This document shows positions 42,886 through 52,821 of a stretch of DNA of 64,000 nt, one piece after another; within the stretch, counting starts at the first letter, position 1, and each line of letters begins with the position of its first letter. The stretch is from Desulfocurvus sp. GTDB taxonomy: Bacteria > Desulfobacterota > Desulfovibrionia > Desulfovibrionales > Desulfovibrionaceae. The DNA is taken from the NCBI GenBank assembly GCA_020692325.1, contig JAIMKR010000002.1:144370-208369 (forward strand), given 5' to 3'. The notes beneath the pieces were generated by a model that worked only from the letters and a program-made list of their open reading frames with translations, was not told the DNA's origin and did not search any database. Made by a program: the position numbers and the translations under genes.

Positions 42886-44145
42886 ATGGACAAACGCCGC
42901 AACGTCCTGGCCCCAATCTTGCTTCCCAAGGGCATGACGCGCCGAACGCACCCGAAATTGCCATCCCGCATTTTGCGGGCCGCAACCCTCACCACCCTGG
43001 GCGCGCTCTTATGCGGCGCGGCCGGCTGCGCCCTTCTCCCCTTCGCCCTGTTCACCACAGCCTCGGCCGTCGTGCCCCAGAACACCTCGCTGGCCATGAG
43101 TGGCGTACGCGGTATCTACACCACCGCATCCATCGCCAGCGATGAACGCGACGTGAACACCATGATGCGCGACAACGTCCTCAGCTTCAAAGCCCAAAGC
43201 GCGCTCATGACCGCCCACGCGGGTGATGGCGTGCAGGCCCGCGCCTACAACGGGGAACTCTTCGCCGTGGGCGTGGTGGACAAGGAGGCCGACCGCGATC
43301 GCGTCATCACGGCCCTGCGGAGCGTCAAGGGCGTCGAGTCGGTCAAGGGCTACATCCGTCTGCGCGAAACCGAGGCGCCGGCGAACCGCCTGGACGATGA
43401 CGCGCTGGCCATGCGCGCCCGGCTGGCGATGGGCAGGCACATCCTGCACAAGAACGCCGGCGTGGACATTCAGGCCGTGGACGGCCAACTCTGCCTCATG
43501 GGCGTCGTCGGCACCCACGCCGAGGCCTTGGACCTCATCCAGTACGTGGAGTCCGTCACCGGCAAGCCAGCCCTCTCCCTGCTCTCCATCCACGAGGAAT
43601 ACGCCACGGGCCAGGAGCAGACCAACCGGATCTATCTGCTGCGCCCCGACAACGACGCCATCCTTTCCGCCGAGCTGCACATGGATGAGCCCAATCCGCT
43701 CCCCAACTCCCCCGTGCGGGTGGCTCCCAACAGCGAACCGCCCTTCGCATCCGACCCCGCCTCGACTCCGTGCGACTACGCGGCCGACGCCCCCGCCGGC
43801 GGCTCCAACGGCCCGGTCTATCGCGCCGCCGCGACTCCGCCCCCACGCCTGGCCCCCGCCATCGCGAAGCCCCTGCGCCCCGCGTTCCCGCGCATCGCAG
43901 CCGCCCGGCCGGTCATGCCCCGCATAGCGCCCACCGGCTCCGCCCGCGCACAGGCCTGCCACCGGCTGGAGGCCATGGCCCGCGCCGAGGGAAATCCGCA
44001 GGCCCGCACCGAACTCCTCGCCCTTGCCGGCAAGATCGCCGCCGACCGCGAGCTGTCCATTTCCGATCGTCTCTCCGTCGCCGCCGACATGGCCACCCAG
44101 GCCAACGCGAAGAGCCGGATACGCGACATGCTGGATCAGTACTAA
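42886..44145 (+). CDS. BON-domain lipoprotein
   Basis: The 419-residue protein has an extended N-terminus, a hydrophobic stretch and a lipobox-like GAAGC (Cys48). Two BON-type domains follow (about 80-165 and 170-245) with the pattern of short strands and VVGVVDKEADRDRVITALRSVKGVESVKG and its second copy. BON lipoproteins bind phospholipid and keep the outer membrane sealed, as DolP does. A Pro/Ala-rich region and a helical C-terminus of about 70 residues extend beyond the usual family. GGGAGG precedes the ATG. The true start could be a few codons later. Confidence 0.8.
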   Translation: MDKRRNVLAPILLPKGMTRRTHPKLPSRILRAATLTTLGALLCGAAGCALLPFALFTTASAVVPQNTSLAMSGVRGIYTTASIASDERDVNTMMRDNVLSFKAQSALMTAHAGDGVQARAYNGELFAVGVVDKEADRDRVITALRSVKGVESVKGYIRLRETEAPANRLDDDALAMRARLAMGRHILHKNAGVDIQAVDGQLCLMGVVGTHAEALDLIQYVESVTGKPALSLLSIHEEYATGQEQTNRIYLLRPDNDAILSAELHMDEPNPLPNSPVRVAPNSEPPFASDPASTPCDYAADAPAGGSNGPVYRAAATPPPRLAPAIAKPLRPAFPRIAAARPVMPRIAPTGSARAQACHRLEAMARAEGNPQARTELLALAGKIAADRELSISDRLSVAADMATQANAKSRIRDMLDQY

Positions 44146-44592
44146 AGATAAATCAGTACGAGGAAGATGGAGAAATCGGGGGCTCTGCCCCCGTCCCCCC
44201 GCAACAAGGCATTCGCCCTTTTGAATCCCTCATTCGCGCAGGTTCCCGGCGCAAAGCCGCCGGAAAACCCGCGCGACAAGTGCGGGTTCGAAATGCGTCG
44301 ATGGTGACACGACGCCTCGCGCCCACGTCGAATGCTACCGTTACGCGAGGGCCAAGAAGCGCAGCTCACTGGCCGCCGGCCAGGCATATCCTCCGCCACG
44401 ATCGCAAGACGCGGAAAGATCCGGGGCGCCAACGCCGCCCTTACATATGAGACTCAACAGTCTGTAATAACAGCTTATTACATGTTTGTACGAATTCGTG
44501 ACCCAATTCGCCGCTCCATTGTAACATGCATTGCAAAATAATCGACCATAGGATACAAGGAATGAAAAAGGTTTGATATGTTGGAGGTTGGC
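44146..44592. other. Intergenic region with repeat and AT-rich segment
   Basis: This 447-base spacer holds a diverged reverse-oriented copy of the 35-kb repeat at its left end and becomes AT-rich after 44450. No gene with a supported start was seen. Confidence 0.5.
44183..44230 (-). repeat. Diverged copy of the 35-kb intergenic repeat
   Basis: Read leftward it begins GGGATTCAAAAGGGCGAA and continues with G-rich hairpin sequence, resembling the start of the 65-base repeats at 35076 and 35235. The match weakens after about 30 bases. Confidence 0.5.
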
Positions 44593-44910
44593 ATGGAAAT
44601 TGAGATCACTTGGAAACGGACATTGCCGATATGGTGGGCATATCTTTGGCGCAACATCATCGCCCTTGTTGTCTCTATCATGGCAGGGAGCGTAGCAGGA
44701 TTCGTCATTGGTTTTATGTTTGGCCTGATAGGCGTTTCGACCGACACCATTCAAGTGCTGTGTGGAATTTTGGGAGGGGCAATTGGCCTCGCACTTTCGG
44801 TTGTTCCGATGAAGATGATACTTGGGAAAAAATTTGGAAACTATCGATTGGTGTTGGTTTCCACAGATGATACAACGGCAGTTAACCGTCTGCCGGGTGA
44901 CAACGCGTAG
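44593..44910 (+). CDS. Small two-span membrane protein, AT-rich
   Basis: The 105-residue protein begins MEIEITWKRTLPIWWAYLWRN, has two spans (about 22-45 and 52-75) with Gly zippers, and ends in a short soluble tail. GGAGG lies five bases before the ATG at 44593. Its codons are markedly AT-richer than neighbouring genes, suggesting recent acquisition. The family is not recognised. Confidence 0.6.
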   Translation: MEIEITWKRTLPIWWAYLWRNIIALVVSIMAGSVAGFVIGFMFGLIGVSTDTIQVLCGILGGAIGLALSVVPMKMILGKKFGNYRLVLVSTDDTTAVNRLPGDNA

Positions 44911-45041
44911 AGGCCGATCTGAAGCTCTTCTCGAAGATTCAGCTCTCGCTCCTCTAGCCGCTCTACTCTTCGCTTTGCTGGCAGCACGTTAGATGGGACG
45001 CGCCTCACAACCGTACCCACCCCCTCGCTTCCTTGGTGGTC

Positions 45042-45104
45042 ATGCCCCGTCTTTTTTACACAGTCTGGAACAAAGCGAGCGCGACGGTAAAGCTCGTCCA
45101 GTAG
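45042..45104 (+). pseudogene. Possible remnant of an autotransporter ESPR start
   Basis: ATG is followed by PRLFYTVWNKASATVKLVQ and a stop. The YxVWNKA core matches the extended signal peptide region that begins many type V autotransporters, which read YRVVWNKA or similar. Nothing downstream stays open in frame. It is either chance or the stub of a deleted adhesin. Confidence 0.2.
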
Positions 45105-45356
45105 GCGGTCGACACCGCCTTTGTTCTGCGCTTGGCCGTGTCGAACACCACGGACCTGCTCTTCTTCAATACCCCTCCCCTGACTTGCCCATGGTGTCTA
45201 TAGCTCGAAGCGTTGCCACCGTTGCCATCATTTTGACCACCCTTTGGTTCGCCCACATCATTGAGGCCAAGCTGTCCCGCGTTGCCTGTCGTTAATAACC
45301 TACCATCATTCAATTTTGAGTTTCCTGCATAAGGCCGTCCCACCCCCCGCATAGCG

Positions 45357-45389
45357 AAAGGCCCCGGAAGCGTTGCTTTCGGGGCCTTT
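45357..45389. terminator. Bidirectional hairpin terminator
   Basis: AAAGGCCCCG and CGGGGCCTTT bracket a smaller complementary pair (AAGC/GCTT). T or A runs lie at both ends. It lies between convergent units and probably ends the leftward exonuclease transcript. Confidence 0.75.
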
Positions 45390-45453
45390 CACGTGCTGAC
45401 GACGCCAAGGGGCATCATCCCAAAGAACAGGACGAAACGTCTTCAATAAAGGT

Positions 45454-45507
45454 TCCAAGGGGCCGAAGGTCCCTTGGCCCGCGGAGCGTGTCCTTCACAC
45501 CGACGCA
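45454..45507 (+). repeat. Dispersed hairpin repeat, copy 1
   Basis: CCAAGGGGCCGAAGGTCCCT with its following stem is succeeded by GCGGAGCGTGTCCTTCAC. Nearly the same about 55 bases occur in opposite orientation at 53041-53097. Both copies flank genes at their 3' sides and look like a REP-type element. Confidence 0.85.
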
Positions 45508-45518
45508 AACGGCAAAAA

Positions 45519-46169
45519 CTACAGCACACCAAGATCGACGAAACGCAGATACAGCTCGCGGCTGATCCAGGCGTCGGTGGCGGCGTAGACGATCTGCTTG
45601 GTGGACAGCGCCTCGCGCGCCCAATTGGAGCACTGGGCGCTTTTGCTGATGCGCACGCCCATGAGGTTGGCCGAAAGGTTCCGCAGACCATGGGTCATCA
45701 TGCCCATTTTCTTAGCCACCTCGCCAAGGTCGACGAAACCATGCTCCACGAACTCGAAATGGGTTTTGAGGCCCTTGAGGTCGTCGCGCACGGACACGCC
45801 GCTTTTGATGATGTCTCGCGAGCCCATAAGCTCGCCGAGCACGGCCTTGTCTTGCAGCTTGGCCAGCTGGAAGATGTAAACATCACCGCCGCCGGCCAAC
45901 TGCAACAGCGCGGGGGGTGGAATCTGGCCTTTTTTAAAGATGGGCCGGGTTTCGGTGTCGAAGCCGAGGAGTTCCTCCCGCTCCAGCACACGCATGGCCT
46001 GATGCAGTTGGCGGTCGCACTCCACGAGGATGATCTTGCCAACAAAGGCAGAGAGCGGCAGCTGGCCGATCTCCTCGGAGGTGAAGGTCCGCTTGTTTTC
46101 CTCGGACACCTCGGCGCCCTCCCGCAGGGGCGTCAACAGATCTATGGCGGCGGCGTCTGTCTTACTCAT
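45519..46169 (-). CDS. RNase D-like 3'-5' exonuclease
   Basis: The 216-residue protein carries a DEDD 3'-5' exonuclease domain: [10 protein letters not shown] (first Asp-Glu pair), [11 protein letters not shown] (second Asp) and [13 protein letters not shown] (final Asp with Tyr). It lacks the HRDC domain of full RNase D, so it is of the short single-domain type. It likely trims RNA ends. It overlaps the prfC stop by eight bases, so it is translated from the same message. Confidence 0.9.
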   Translation of the reverse strand: MSKTDAAAIDLLTPLREGAEVSEENKRTFTSEEIGQLPLSAFVGKIILVECDRQLHQAMRVLEREELLGFDTETRPIFKKGQIPPPALLQLAGGGDVYIFQLAKLQDKAVLGELMGSRDIIKSGVSVRDDLKGLKTHFEFVEHGFVDLGEVAKKMGMMTHGLRNLSANLMGVRISKSAQCSNWAREALSTKQIVYAATDAWISRELYLRFVDLGVL

Positions 46170-47781
46170 TTTCCCGAATGGTGTTGAAGCGGACCCCGGG
46201 CCACTTTTCCTGGGTGTCCTCCAGCCGCCACTGGCTGGGGGCGAGGTACGCAAGGTTATCTTCGGCGTCGCGCGCCAGCGAGCCATGCATGGCGCGTTCG
46301 AAATCGGCCAGCTTGTGCTTGTCCTCGCAGACGATGAAACGCGCGCAGGTATACGGCACGGGCTCGTACAGCGCGTCCACGCTATACTCGTCCTTCAGCC
46401 GAGCCATAATGACGTCGAACTGGAGCACGCCCACCGCGCCGAGGATGTAGTCGTTGTTGATCAACGGACGGAACACCTGCACCGCGCCCTCCTCGGAGAG
46501 CTGGGCCAAACCCTTTTGCAGCTGCTTGGCCTTGAGGGGGCTTTTGAGAATCACGCGGCGGAAATGCTCGGGCGCGAAGTTGGGAATACCCGTGAACTTG
46601 AGGTATTCCTTTTCGGTGAAGGTATCGCCGATTTTGATGGTGCCGTGGTTGTGCAGGCCGATGATGTCGCCAGGCCAGGCCTCGTCCACGTTGCTGCGGT
46701 CCTGAGCCATGAAAATGGTGGCGTTGGCGATGGACACATCCTTGCCGATGCGGTGGTGCCGCAGCTTCATGCCGCGCTCGAACTGGCCGGAACAGATGCG
46801 CATGAAGGCGATGCGATCGCGGTGCGCGGGGTCCATGTTCGCCTGGATTTTGAACACGATGCCCGAAAAATCGGGCTCGGTGGGCTCGACCATGCGTATT
46901 TCGTCCCCATGCAGTTGCGCGATGCGCGGCCGGGGGCCGGGGGCCAGCTCGACGAAGGCGTCCAGCAGCTCCTGCACGCCAAAGTTGTTGATGGCGCTGC
47001 CGAAGAACACCGGCGTCTGCTTGCCGGAGAGATAGCGCTCGCGGTCGAAGGGATAGCCCGCGCCCTGCACCAGCGCCATGTCGCGGCGCAGGTCGTCGGC
47101 CTGGTCGCCCAGATATTCGTTCAGACGCGGATCGTCGAGCCCCTCGATGAGGAGGCCCTCCTGAATTTTGCCGCTGTGCGAGGCCGCAAACAGGTGCAGG
47201 TGGTTTTTGAGAATATTCCACGTGCCCTTGAAACTCTTGCCCATGCCGATGGGCCAAGTCATGGCCGCGCACTCGATGCCCAGGCTCTCCTCGATGTCAG
47301 AGAGCAGTTCCAGGGGGTCGCGCCCCTCGCGGTCCATCTTATTGATGAAGGTGATGATGGGCGTGTCGCGCAGGCGGCACACCTCCATGAGCTTGCGGGT
47401 CTGGGTCTCCACGCCTTTGGCCGAGTCGATGACCATGACCGCGGAATCCACGGCGGTAAGCACGCGGTAGGTATCCTCGGAGAAGTCCTGGTGGCCCGGG
47501 GTGTCCAGCAGGTTCACGGCGTAGCCGTCGTATTCGAACTGCATCACCGAGCTGGTGACGGAGATGCCGCGCTCGCGCTCCATGGCCATCCAGTCGCTGG
47601 TGGCGTAGCGGGCGGCTTTACGAGCCTTGACGGTGCCGGCCATCTGGATGGCGCCACCGTACAGAAGCAGCTTTTCGGTCAACGTGGTCTTGCCGGCGTC
47701 GGGGTGGCTGATAATGCCAAAGGTGCGACGGCGGCCGGCCTCGCGGGTCAACTCTTTGAGAAATTGGGGATCGGTGGTCAC
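46162..47781 (-). CDS. prfC: Peptide chain release factor 3 (RF3)
   Basis: The 539-residue GTPase recycles RF1/RF2 after termination. It has the G1 loop [16 protein letters not shown]3 [14 protein letters not shown] and G4 NKMDREG, then the EF-Tu-like domain 2 and the C-terminal domain ([16 protein letters not shown]). Length fits the family. The start codon is GTG with GGAG five bases upstream. The RNase D-like gene is coupled at its 3' end. Confidence 0.97.
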   Translation of the reverse strand: MTTDPQFLKELTREAGRRRTFGIISHPDAGKTTLTEKLLLYGGAIQMAGTVKARKAARYATSDWMAMERERGISVTSSVMQFEYDGYAVNLLDTPGHQDFSEDTYRVLTAVDSAVMVIDSAKGVETQTRKLMEVCRLRDTPIITFINKMDREGRDPLELLSDIEESLGIECAAMTWPIGMGKSFKGTWNILKNHLHLFAASHSGKIQEGLLIEGLDDPRLNEYLGDQADDLRRDMALVQGAGYPFDRERYLSGKQTPVFFGSAINNFGVQELLDAFVELAPGPRPRIAQLHGDEIRMVEPTEPDFSGIVFKIQANMDPAHRDRIAFMRICSGQFERGMKLRHHRIGKDVSIANATIFMAQDRSNVDEAWPGDIIGLHNHGTIKIGDTFTEKEYLKFTGIPNFAPEHFRRVILKSPLKAKQLQKGLAQLSEEGAVQVFRPLINNDYILGAVGVLQFDVIMARLKDEYSVDALYEPVPYTCARFIVCEDKHKLADFERAMHGSLARDAEDNLAYLAPSQWRLEDTQEKWPGVRFNTIRENE

Positions 47782-47894
47782 AGGTGCTCCAAAGAAGACG
47801 CGGCAGGCGTTGGGAATGCCGCGCCGCTAACCAAATCGGGGTACTTTCCCTTATGTCGGCGCAAAGGTCAAGTGCGGGAGACCGTGTTCCCCGC

Positions 47895-48779
47895 CTACTC
47901 CGTGGCCTCGGCGTCGTCGTCCGCGCTCGGCTGCGCCTCGGGGTCGGTCTCGGGACCGAGAGCGGGGTCGGAGTCGCCGACGGGAGCCTTGGGCGCGCGC
48001 ACGAAGGGCTCGGGATTGTCCATGCACCGGGCGAAGACGAGAAAGCCCGTGTGAGCAACCATACGGTCCTCGGGCCGCAGGCGGTCGGGTACGGTCTTGT
48101 AGCGCCGCACCAGAATCTCCAGGGCCTCCAGCTCAGTGAAAGGCCCCTGTTCCAGACCGCGCAGCAAGTCACTCACCTGGTTGCAAGTGGGCAGCAGGAA
48201 GCCGCACATGGCCCCAGGCCGCACGGCGGGCTGAATGTGGCGCAGACAGTCCTGCGGGGTGCGCACGTCCAGGAACAGGGCGTCGGCCCCGGTCTCCTCG
48301 AAGCCGTCCGTCTCGATGTCGCCCAGGTGCTGCTGCACCCGGTGGGAAAGTCCCACGCGGGCGAGGTTCTTGGCGGCATTTTTGTAGAATTCCTCGCGGC
48401 GCTCGTAGGTGTAGACCTTGCCGGTGTCGCCCACGTAGGTGGCCAAGGCCAGGGTGAGCCCGCCGGAGCCGGTGCCGCACTCGATGATGCGCGAGCCGGG
48501 CGTGACGCCCAGTTTGAGCAGCACGTAGCCGATCTCCTTGGGATACATGATCTGCGTCTGCCGCTTGACGCCCTTGATGAGTTCGTACACCGTGGGTTTG
48601 AGGACGCGGTACGGATGGCCCAGATGCGACCGCACGATACCGCCGAAGCCGGCCTCGGCGATGTCGGACATGAGGATGCGCCCGTCGTGGGTGTGAATCT
48701 CCTTGTCCGGGTCCATGGTGTGCATGTAGCGCTTGCCCTGGGGATTGATGACAAGGACGAGCTGTCCGGCTTCGATCAT
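47895..48779 (-). CDS. trmI: tRNA (adenine-58-N1)-methyltransferase TrmI
   Basis: The 294-residue protein has the TrmI N-terminal beta domain (QLVLVINPQGKRYMHTM) and the methyltransferase core with RIIECGTGSGGLTLALA. ALFLDVRTPQDC and the later motif around MCGFLLPTCNQV place the active site. It makes m1A58 in tRNA. A 40-residue acidic tail extends past the fold. GGAGGAATC precedes the ATG at 48779. Confidence 0.93.
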   Translation of the reverse strand: MIEAGQLVLVINPQGKRYMHTMDPDKEIHTHDGRILMSDIAEAGFGGIVRSHLGHPYRVLKPTVYELIKGVKRQTQIMYPKEIGYVLLKLGVTPGSRIIECGTGSGGLTLALATYVGDTGKVYTYERREEFYKNAAKNLARVGLSHRVQQHLGDIETDGFEETGADALFLDVRTPQDCLRHIQPAVRPGAMCGFLLPTCNQVSDLLRGLEQGPFTELEALEILVRRYKTVPDRLRPEDRMVAHTGFLVFARCMDNPEPFVRAPKAPVGDSDPALGPETDPEAQPSADDDAEATE

Positions 48780-48897
48780 GATTCCTCCGAAATATGCGGG
48801 CGAAAAAGCGGAAGCGCCGCGGCCGTCGCCCGAATGCGTCACACGGGCCTACAGGGCGGCGTGCGCCGCGTCAAGCAGGGCCGCCAACGGGAGTGAT

Positions 48898-49938
48898 ATG
48901 GAGCGGGAAACGTCGCGCTACGTCTTCGGGCCGGTCATGTCCGGCAGGCTGGGCCGATCCCTGGGGCTGGATCTGCTCGGCGCGCGCATTTGCTCCATGA
49001 ACTGCGTGTACTGCGAATCCGGCGCGCTGACACAGCTGACGCTTGCCCGCGCGCCTTACGTGCCGGCCGACGAACTGCTCGCCGAGCTGGCCGGGTGGGA
49101 GGCCAACCGCGCCCGGCGCGGCGATCCGCTCCCCGACTTCGCAACCCTGGGAGGCCTGGGCGAGCCCACCCTCAACAACGACATGCCGGCCGTCATCGCC
49201 GGAACCCGGCGCATCCTGCCCGGCGTGCCCGTGGCCGTGCTGACCAACGCCAGCCTCATGACCGATGTCGCCGTGCGCGCGGAACTCGCCGCCGCCGATG
49301 TCATTCTGCCCAGCCTGGACGCGCTGGAGCCCCGCGCCTTCGCCCGCGTGAACCGCGCCCACCCCGGTCTGGACCCGGCGGCCATCGCCGAGGGCATCCT
49401 GGCCTTCCGCGCCGAGGCTAAGACAAAAATATTCCTGGAAGTGCTGCTGGCCGCCGACATCAACGACACGGCGGAGAACCTGCGCAGACTGGCCGACTAC
49501 TGCGCGCGCCTGCGGCCCGACCGCGTGGACGTGACCACGCTCTCGCGGCCCGGCACGGAATCTTTCGCCACGCCGGTGGACGCGGATACGCTGGCCGCGT
49601 GGCGCAAGCGTCTCGGCCCTCTCGCGCGGACCGAGGATTCGTCCGGCCCAACCTTTGCAGGGGGGCTTGCAGGGGCGACGAAAAAGAGGCAAGAACAGTC
49701 GGGGGACGGAGACCGGGAAGCCCTCCGCGAGCGCATCCTCGCTTCGCTGGCGCGCAGGCCGCAAACGGCCGCGCAGCTTGCCGGAGCGCTTTGCGCCGCA
49801 CCCGAAAACGTGGCGCGCGTCCTGACCGAGATTTTGGCCGGGAATCAGGCGGAAGAAGTCCATCTGGCGGCGAATGCGCACGACAACGCGCACGCTGGTC
49901 CAGCCACCGGCGAAGTCTTCTACCAAACGCGCGGCTGA
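48898..49938 (+). CDS. Radical SAM protein
   Basis: The 346-residue protein has the radical SAM cluster motif CSMNCVYC near residue 35 preceded by GRSLGLDLLGARI, a TLGGLGEPTLN segment for SAM binding, and a TIM-barrel continuation. The opening matches a wyosine-like/PF04055 family of small enzymes often annotated only as radical SAM. The C-terminal 90 residues look like a winged-helix DNA-binding module (ALRERILASLARRPQTAAQLAGAL). The reaction is unknown. The ATG at 48898 has GGGAG upstream. It diverges from trmI. Confidence 0.85.
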   Translation: MERETSRYVFGPVMSGRLGRSLGLDLLGARICSMNCVYCESGALTQLTLARAPYVPADELLAELAGWEANRARRGDPLPDFATLGGLGEPTLNNDMPAVIAGTRRILPGVPVAVLTNASLMTDVAVRAELAAADVILPSLDALEPRAFARVNRAHPGLDPAAIAEGILAFRAEAKTKIFLEVLLAADINDTAENLRRLADYCARLRPDRVDVTTLSRPGTESFATPVDADTLAAWRKRLGPLARTEDSSGPTFAGGLAGATKKRQEQSGDGDREALRERILASLARRPQTAAQLAGALCAAPENVARVLTEILAGNQAEEVHLAANAHDNAHAGPATGEVFYQTRG

Positions 49939-50027
49939 ACGCGCGGCCTCCGTGCGGAATCCTGACGCGACAAGATGCGCGCGGGTCAAATTTCTTTAAA
50001 TTTTTTTTGCAGGATCGAGGATCTTTC

Positions 50028-52094
50028 ATGACTGAAGCAAGCGACGACCGGCCCTCGGGCCTGGCAGAAGCCCCGCAGGCCGAGCAGGCCGGCGCACCCG
50101 TGGACTTTTCCCCCTCCGAACAGCAGGCGGCCCCGCCCGCCGTCGAGGCCGACGCCTCCGGCACGGCGGACGCAGCGCAGCCCGACGCTCCTGAGCTGCC
50201 CAAAAAGCGCTCACGCGGACGCCGAGGTGGACGGGGACGCCGTCGCAAGGACAAGCCCGCAGCCGAAGGCGCGCCGGCTCCTTCCGACGAAAACGATCCA
50301 GACGGATCAGCCGAGCAGCCCGAAGGCGCGGCACGGCCCGAAGCCCATCTCACCGAGGCCCAGGCCATCGACGCCGTCTACGGCCTCGCGCCGCAACCAG
50401 CCGCCGACAACGTCGCCGGCCCAGTGGCGCGCGCTGAGGACGACGCGGGCGCGATGGACGAGCCCGCCAAATCCCCCCGCCGTTCGCGCGGACGGGGCAA
50501 ACGTGGCGGCAGGGGCCGTTCTGGCGCGCAATCCGCGCCGACCGAGGCCCAGACGGCCGGTGACGATCCGAAACAGCCCGAGTACTGCGAGGATCTTCCC
50601 GAGGACGCCCCGACGGCGGCGCGCGCCGACTGCAAGAAAAAACGCAAGAAGATGTTCATCGGCGTTCTGCCGGGCGAACTCGTCGAGGTCGTGCTCACCG
50701 AGGACGACCTGGTGCAGGAATACTATGTGGAGATGATGCACCAGGCCAAAACCCGGGGCAACATCTACAAAGGCTACATCCACAACGTCGATCCCGCCCT
50801 GCAGGCCGCCTTCATCAACTACGGCGCGGAGCGCAACGGCTTTTTGCAAATCGACGAGGTGCACCCCGAATATTACCAGGGCTCCTACCCGCTCAAAAAG
50901 GGCGCGCGCTTCCCGCTCATCCAAAAGGTGCTCAAGGCCGGACAAGAGGTCCTTGTCCAGGTGGTGAAGGAGCCCACGGGCAAAAAGGGCGCGTTCCTCA
51001 CCAGCTACCTTTCCCTGCCGGGCCGCTACTTCGTCTACACCCTCGGCCGCGACCAGCAGGGCGTCTCGCGCAAGATCGAGGACGAGAAGGAGCGCGAACG
51101 CCTCAAGAGCGTCATCGAGCAGATCTCCCCCCCCGAGGGCGTGGGGCTCATCGTGCGCACCGCCGGCATCGGCCGCGCCAAGACCGAGCTCATGCGCGAC
51201 TACAAGTATCTGCACCGCCTGTGGACCGACATCAAAAAGCGGGCACAGGTCGAGAAGGCTCCGGCGCTCATCTACAAGGAGATGGAGCTTTCCGTGCGCG
51301 CCGCGCGCGACTATCTCACCTCCGACGTTTCCGAAATCTGGGTGGACGATCCCGACACCGCCACGCAGATCCGCGAGTACGTGGCCCTCGCCTTCCCCAA
51401 GAGCCCCAACATGGTCAAAGTCCACAACGACAACGACCGCCCCCTCTGGGAACGCTTCGGCCTCACCCGGCAGGTGGAGCAGATCTACGCCCGCGAGGTG
51501 ATTCTGCCCTCTGGCGGCCGGCTCGTCTTCGACCACACCGAGGCGCTCACCAGTGTGGACATCAACTCCGGCAAGATCGGCGGCGAGCAGAGCTTCGCCA
51601 AGATGGCCCTCAAGACCAACACCGAGGCCGCCCAGGAGATCGCCCGGCAGCTCAAGCTGCGCGACATCGGCGGTCAGGTCATCATCGACTTCATCGAAAT
51701 GAAGGATCCCAAACACCTGCGCGAGGTCGAAAAGACCATGCGGCAGGCCCTCAAAAGCGACCGCGCCCGCACCGACGTGTCCGGCATCTCGGCCTTCGGG
51801 CTCATGGAGCTGGTGCGCCAGCGCCTGGGCTCTTCCGCCATCAGCGTGTCCACCGAGCCGTGCCCCTGCTGTGGCGGCACCGGCATCCGCCGCAACCTGG
51901 AATGGCAAGCCATGCAGGCCATGAAGCGCATCCACCGCCAGCTCATGCGGCCCAACTGCCCAAGCACCCTCCAGTTCCACGTGGGCCAGGAGCTGGCCAT
52001 CTACATGCTCAACAACAAGCGTGAGCTGCTGACCGAAATGGGCGCGCGCGTGGACCACCGCGTGGAGATCGTCGTCGATACGAAGCTTCCGTAA
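50028..52094 (+). CDS. Ribonuclease G/E family endoribonuclease
   Basis: The 688-residue protein has a 200-residue N-terminal extension of acidic/Ala-rich text with two basic RGR patches (KKRSRGRRGGRGRRRKDK and RRSRGRGKRGGRGRSG). Then come an S1 domain (NIYKGYIHNVDPALQAAFINYG), the 5' sensor region, the DNase-like catalytic domain (TSVDINSGK with the metal Asp, then IIDFIEM) and the zinc link CPCCGGTG. It starts mRNA decay and processes rRNA. Here the basic disordered region is at the N-terminus rather than the C-terminal scaffold of Escherichia coli RNase E. GAGG lies seven bases before the ATG. Confidence 0.93.
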   Translation: MTEASDDRPSGLAEAPQAEQAGAPVDFSPSEQQAAPPAVEADASGTADAAQPDAPELPKKRSRGRRGGRGRRRKDKPAAEGAPAPSDENDPDGSAEQPEGAARPEAHLTEAQAIDAVYGLAPQPAADNVAGPVARAEDDAGAMDEPAKSPRRSRGRGKRGGRGRSGAQSAPTEAQTAGDDPKQPEYCEDLPEDAPTAARADCKKKRKKMFIGVLPGELVEVVLTEDDLVQEYYVEMMHQAKTRGNIYKGYIHNVDPALQAAFINYGAERNGFLQIDEVHPEYYQGSYPLKKGARFPLIQKVLKAGQEVLVQVVKEPTGKKGAFLTSYLSLPGRYFVYTLGRDQQGVSRKIEDEKERERLKSVIEQISPPEGVGLIVRTAGIGRAKTELMRDYKYLHRLWTDIKKRAQVEKAPALIYKEMELSVRAARDYLTSDVSEIWVDDPDTATQIREYVALAFPKSPNMVKVHNDNDRPLWERFGLTRQVEQIYAREVILPSGGRLVFDHTEALTSVDINSGKIGGEQSFAKMALKTNTEAAQEIARQLKLRDIGGQVIIDFIEMKDPKHLREVEKTMRQALKSDRARTDVSGISAFGLMELVRQRLGSSAISVSTEPCPCCGGTGIRRNLEWQAMQAMKRIHRQLMRPNCPSTLQFHVGQELAIYMLNNKRELLTEMGARVDHRVEIVVDTKLP

Positions 52095-52227
52095 TCGTTC
52101 GCATCCATTCCCGGGCGGACTTCAAGCTGGCCCCCCGGTTTCGCTGCGCCGCGCGCCGCCGCCTTCGTTCCTCCGACGCCGGCGACCACAACCATCTGCA
52201 ATCGACCACAATGGTCCAGACAGCACG

Positions 52228-52821
52228 ATGAACACCGCCCCCGCCGAGAACGCCATCCTCCTGCACGCCTGCTGCGGCCCTTGCAGCATCTACTGCGTCC
52301 TGCGCCTGCGCGACATGGGCCTCGACCCAACACTTTACTATTACAATCCGAACATCCACCCGCTCTCCGAGTATCTGCGCCGACGCGAGGCCCTGCTCGC
52401 CGTGGCCCAGCGCCTCGACGTTCCGGTCATCCTGCCCGACCAGGACACCCCGGACGACGCCTACCCCGCGCCATGGCTCGCGCGCGTCGCCGCCCTGGGC
52501 GACGGCATGGCCGACATGGCCCGCCGCTGCCCCATCTGCTATGACATCCGCCTGGAGCGCGCCGCCGCCGCCGCCAGGGCCCTCGGCTTCACCCGCTACG
52601 GCACCACGTTGCTCTACAGCAAATACCAAAACCAGCCGGCCATTCGCGAGGCCGGCTTCCGTCACGCCGCAGGGGATTTGGAATTCGTCGACGAGGACTT
52701 CCGGCCCGGCTGGCAGGAAGGCATTCGCCTGTCCAAGGAATGGGGCATCTACCGGCAGCAATATTGCGGCTGCGTGCTCAGCGAATTCGACCGGTACCAC
52801 AAGCAGATTCCGCTGCGATGA
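52228..52821 (+). CDS. queH: Epoxyqueuosine reductase QueH
   Basis: The 197-residue protein shows the QueH (DUF208) signatures: HACCGPCSIY near the start, RRCPICYDIRL in the middle, TTLLYSKYQNQ and the terminal YCGCVLSEFDR. The Cys residues bind an iron-sulfur cluster. It reduces epoxyqueuosine to queuosine in tRNA, the step after QueA, which is encoded at the far end of this window. Confidence 0.93.
   Translation: MNTAPAENAILLHACCGPCSIYCVLRLRDMGLDPTLYYYNPNIHPLSEYLRRREALLAVAQRLDVPVILPDQDTPDDAYPAPWLARVAALGDGMADMARRCPICYDIRLERAAAAARALGFTRYGTTLLYSKYQNQPAIREAGFRHAAGDLEFVDEDFRPGWQEGIRLSKEWGIYRQQYCGCVLSEFDRYHKQIPLR

Larger units (their letters stand above)
44911..45518. other. Intergenic region, probably containing gene debris
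   Basis: No intact gene is supported in these 608 bases. They hold a 20-codon fragment resembling the start of large autotransporters, a bidirectional terminator and one copy of a dispersed hairpin repeat, listed separately. Confidence 0.55.

Noticed and set aside
44200-44300. tRNA gene suggested by a GGTTCGAAAT-like segment
   Set aside because: No acceptor stem or anticodon arm can be drawn around it.
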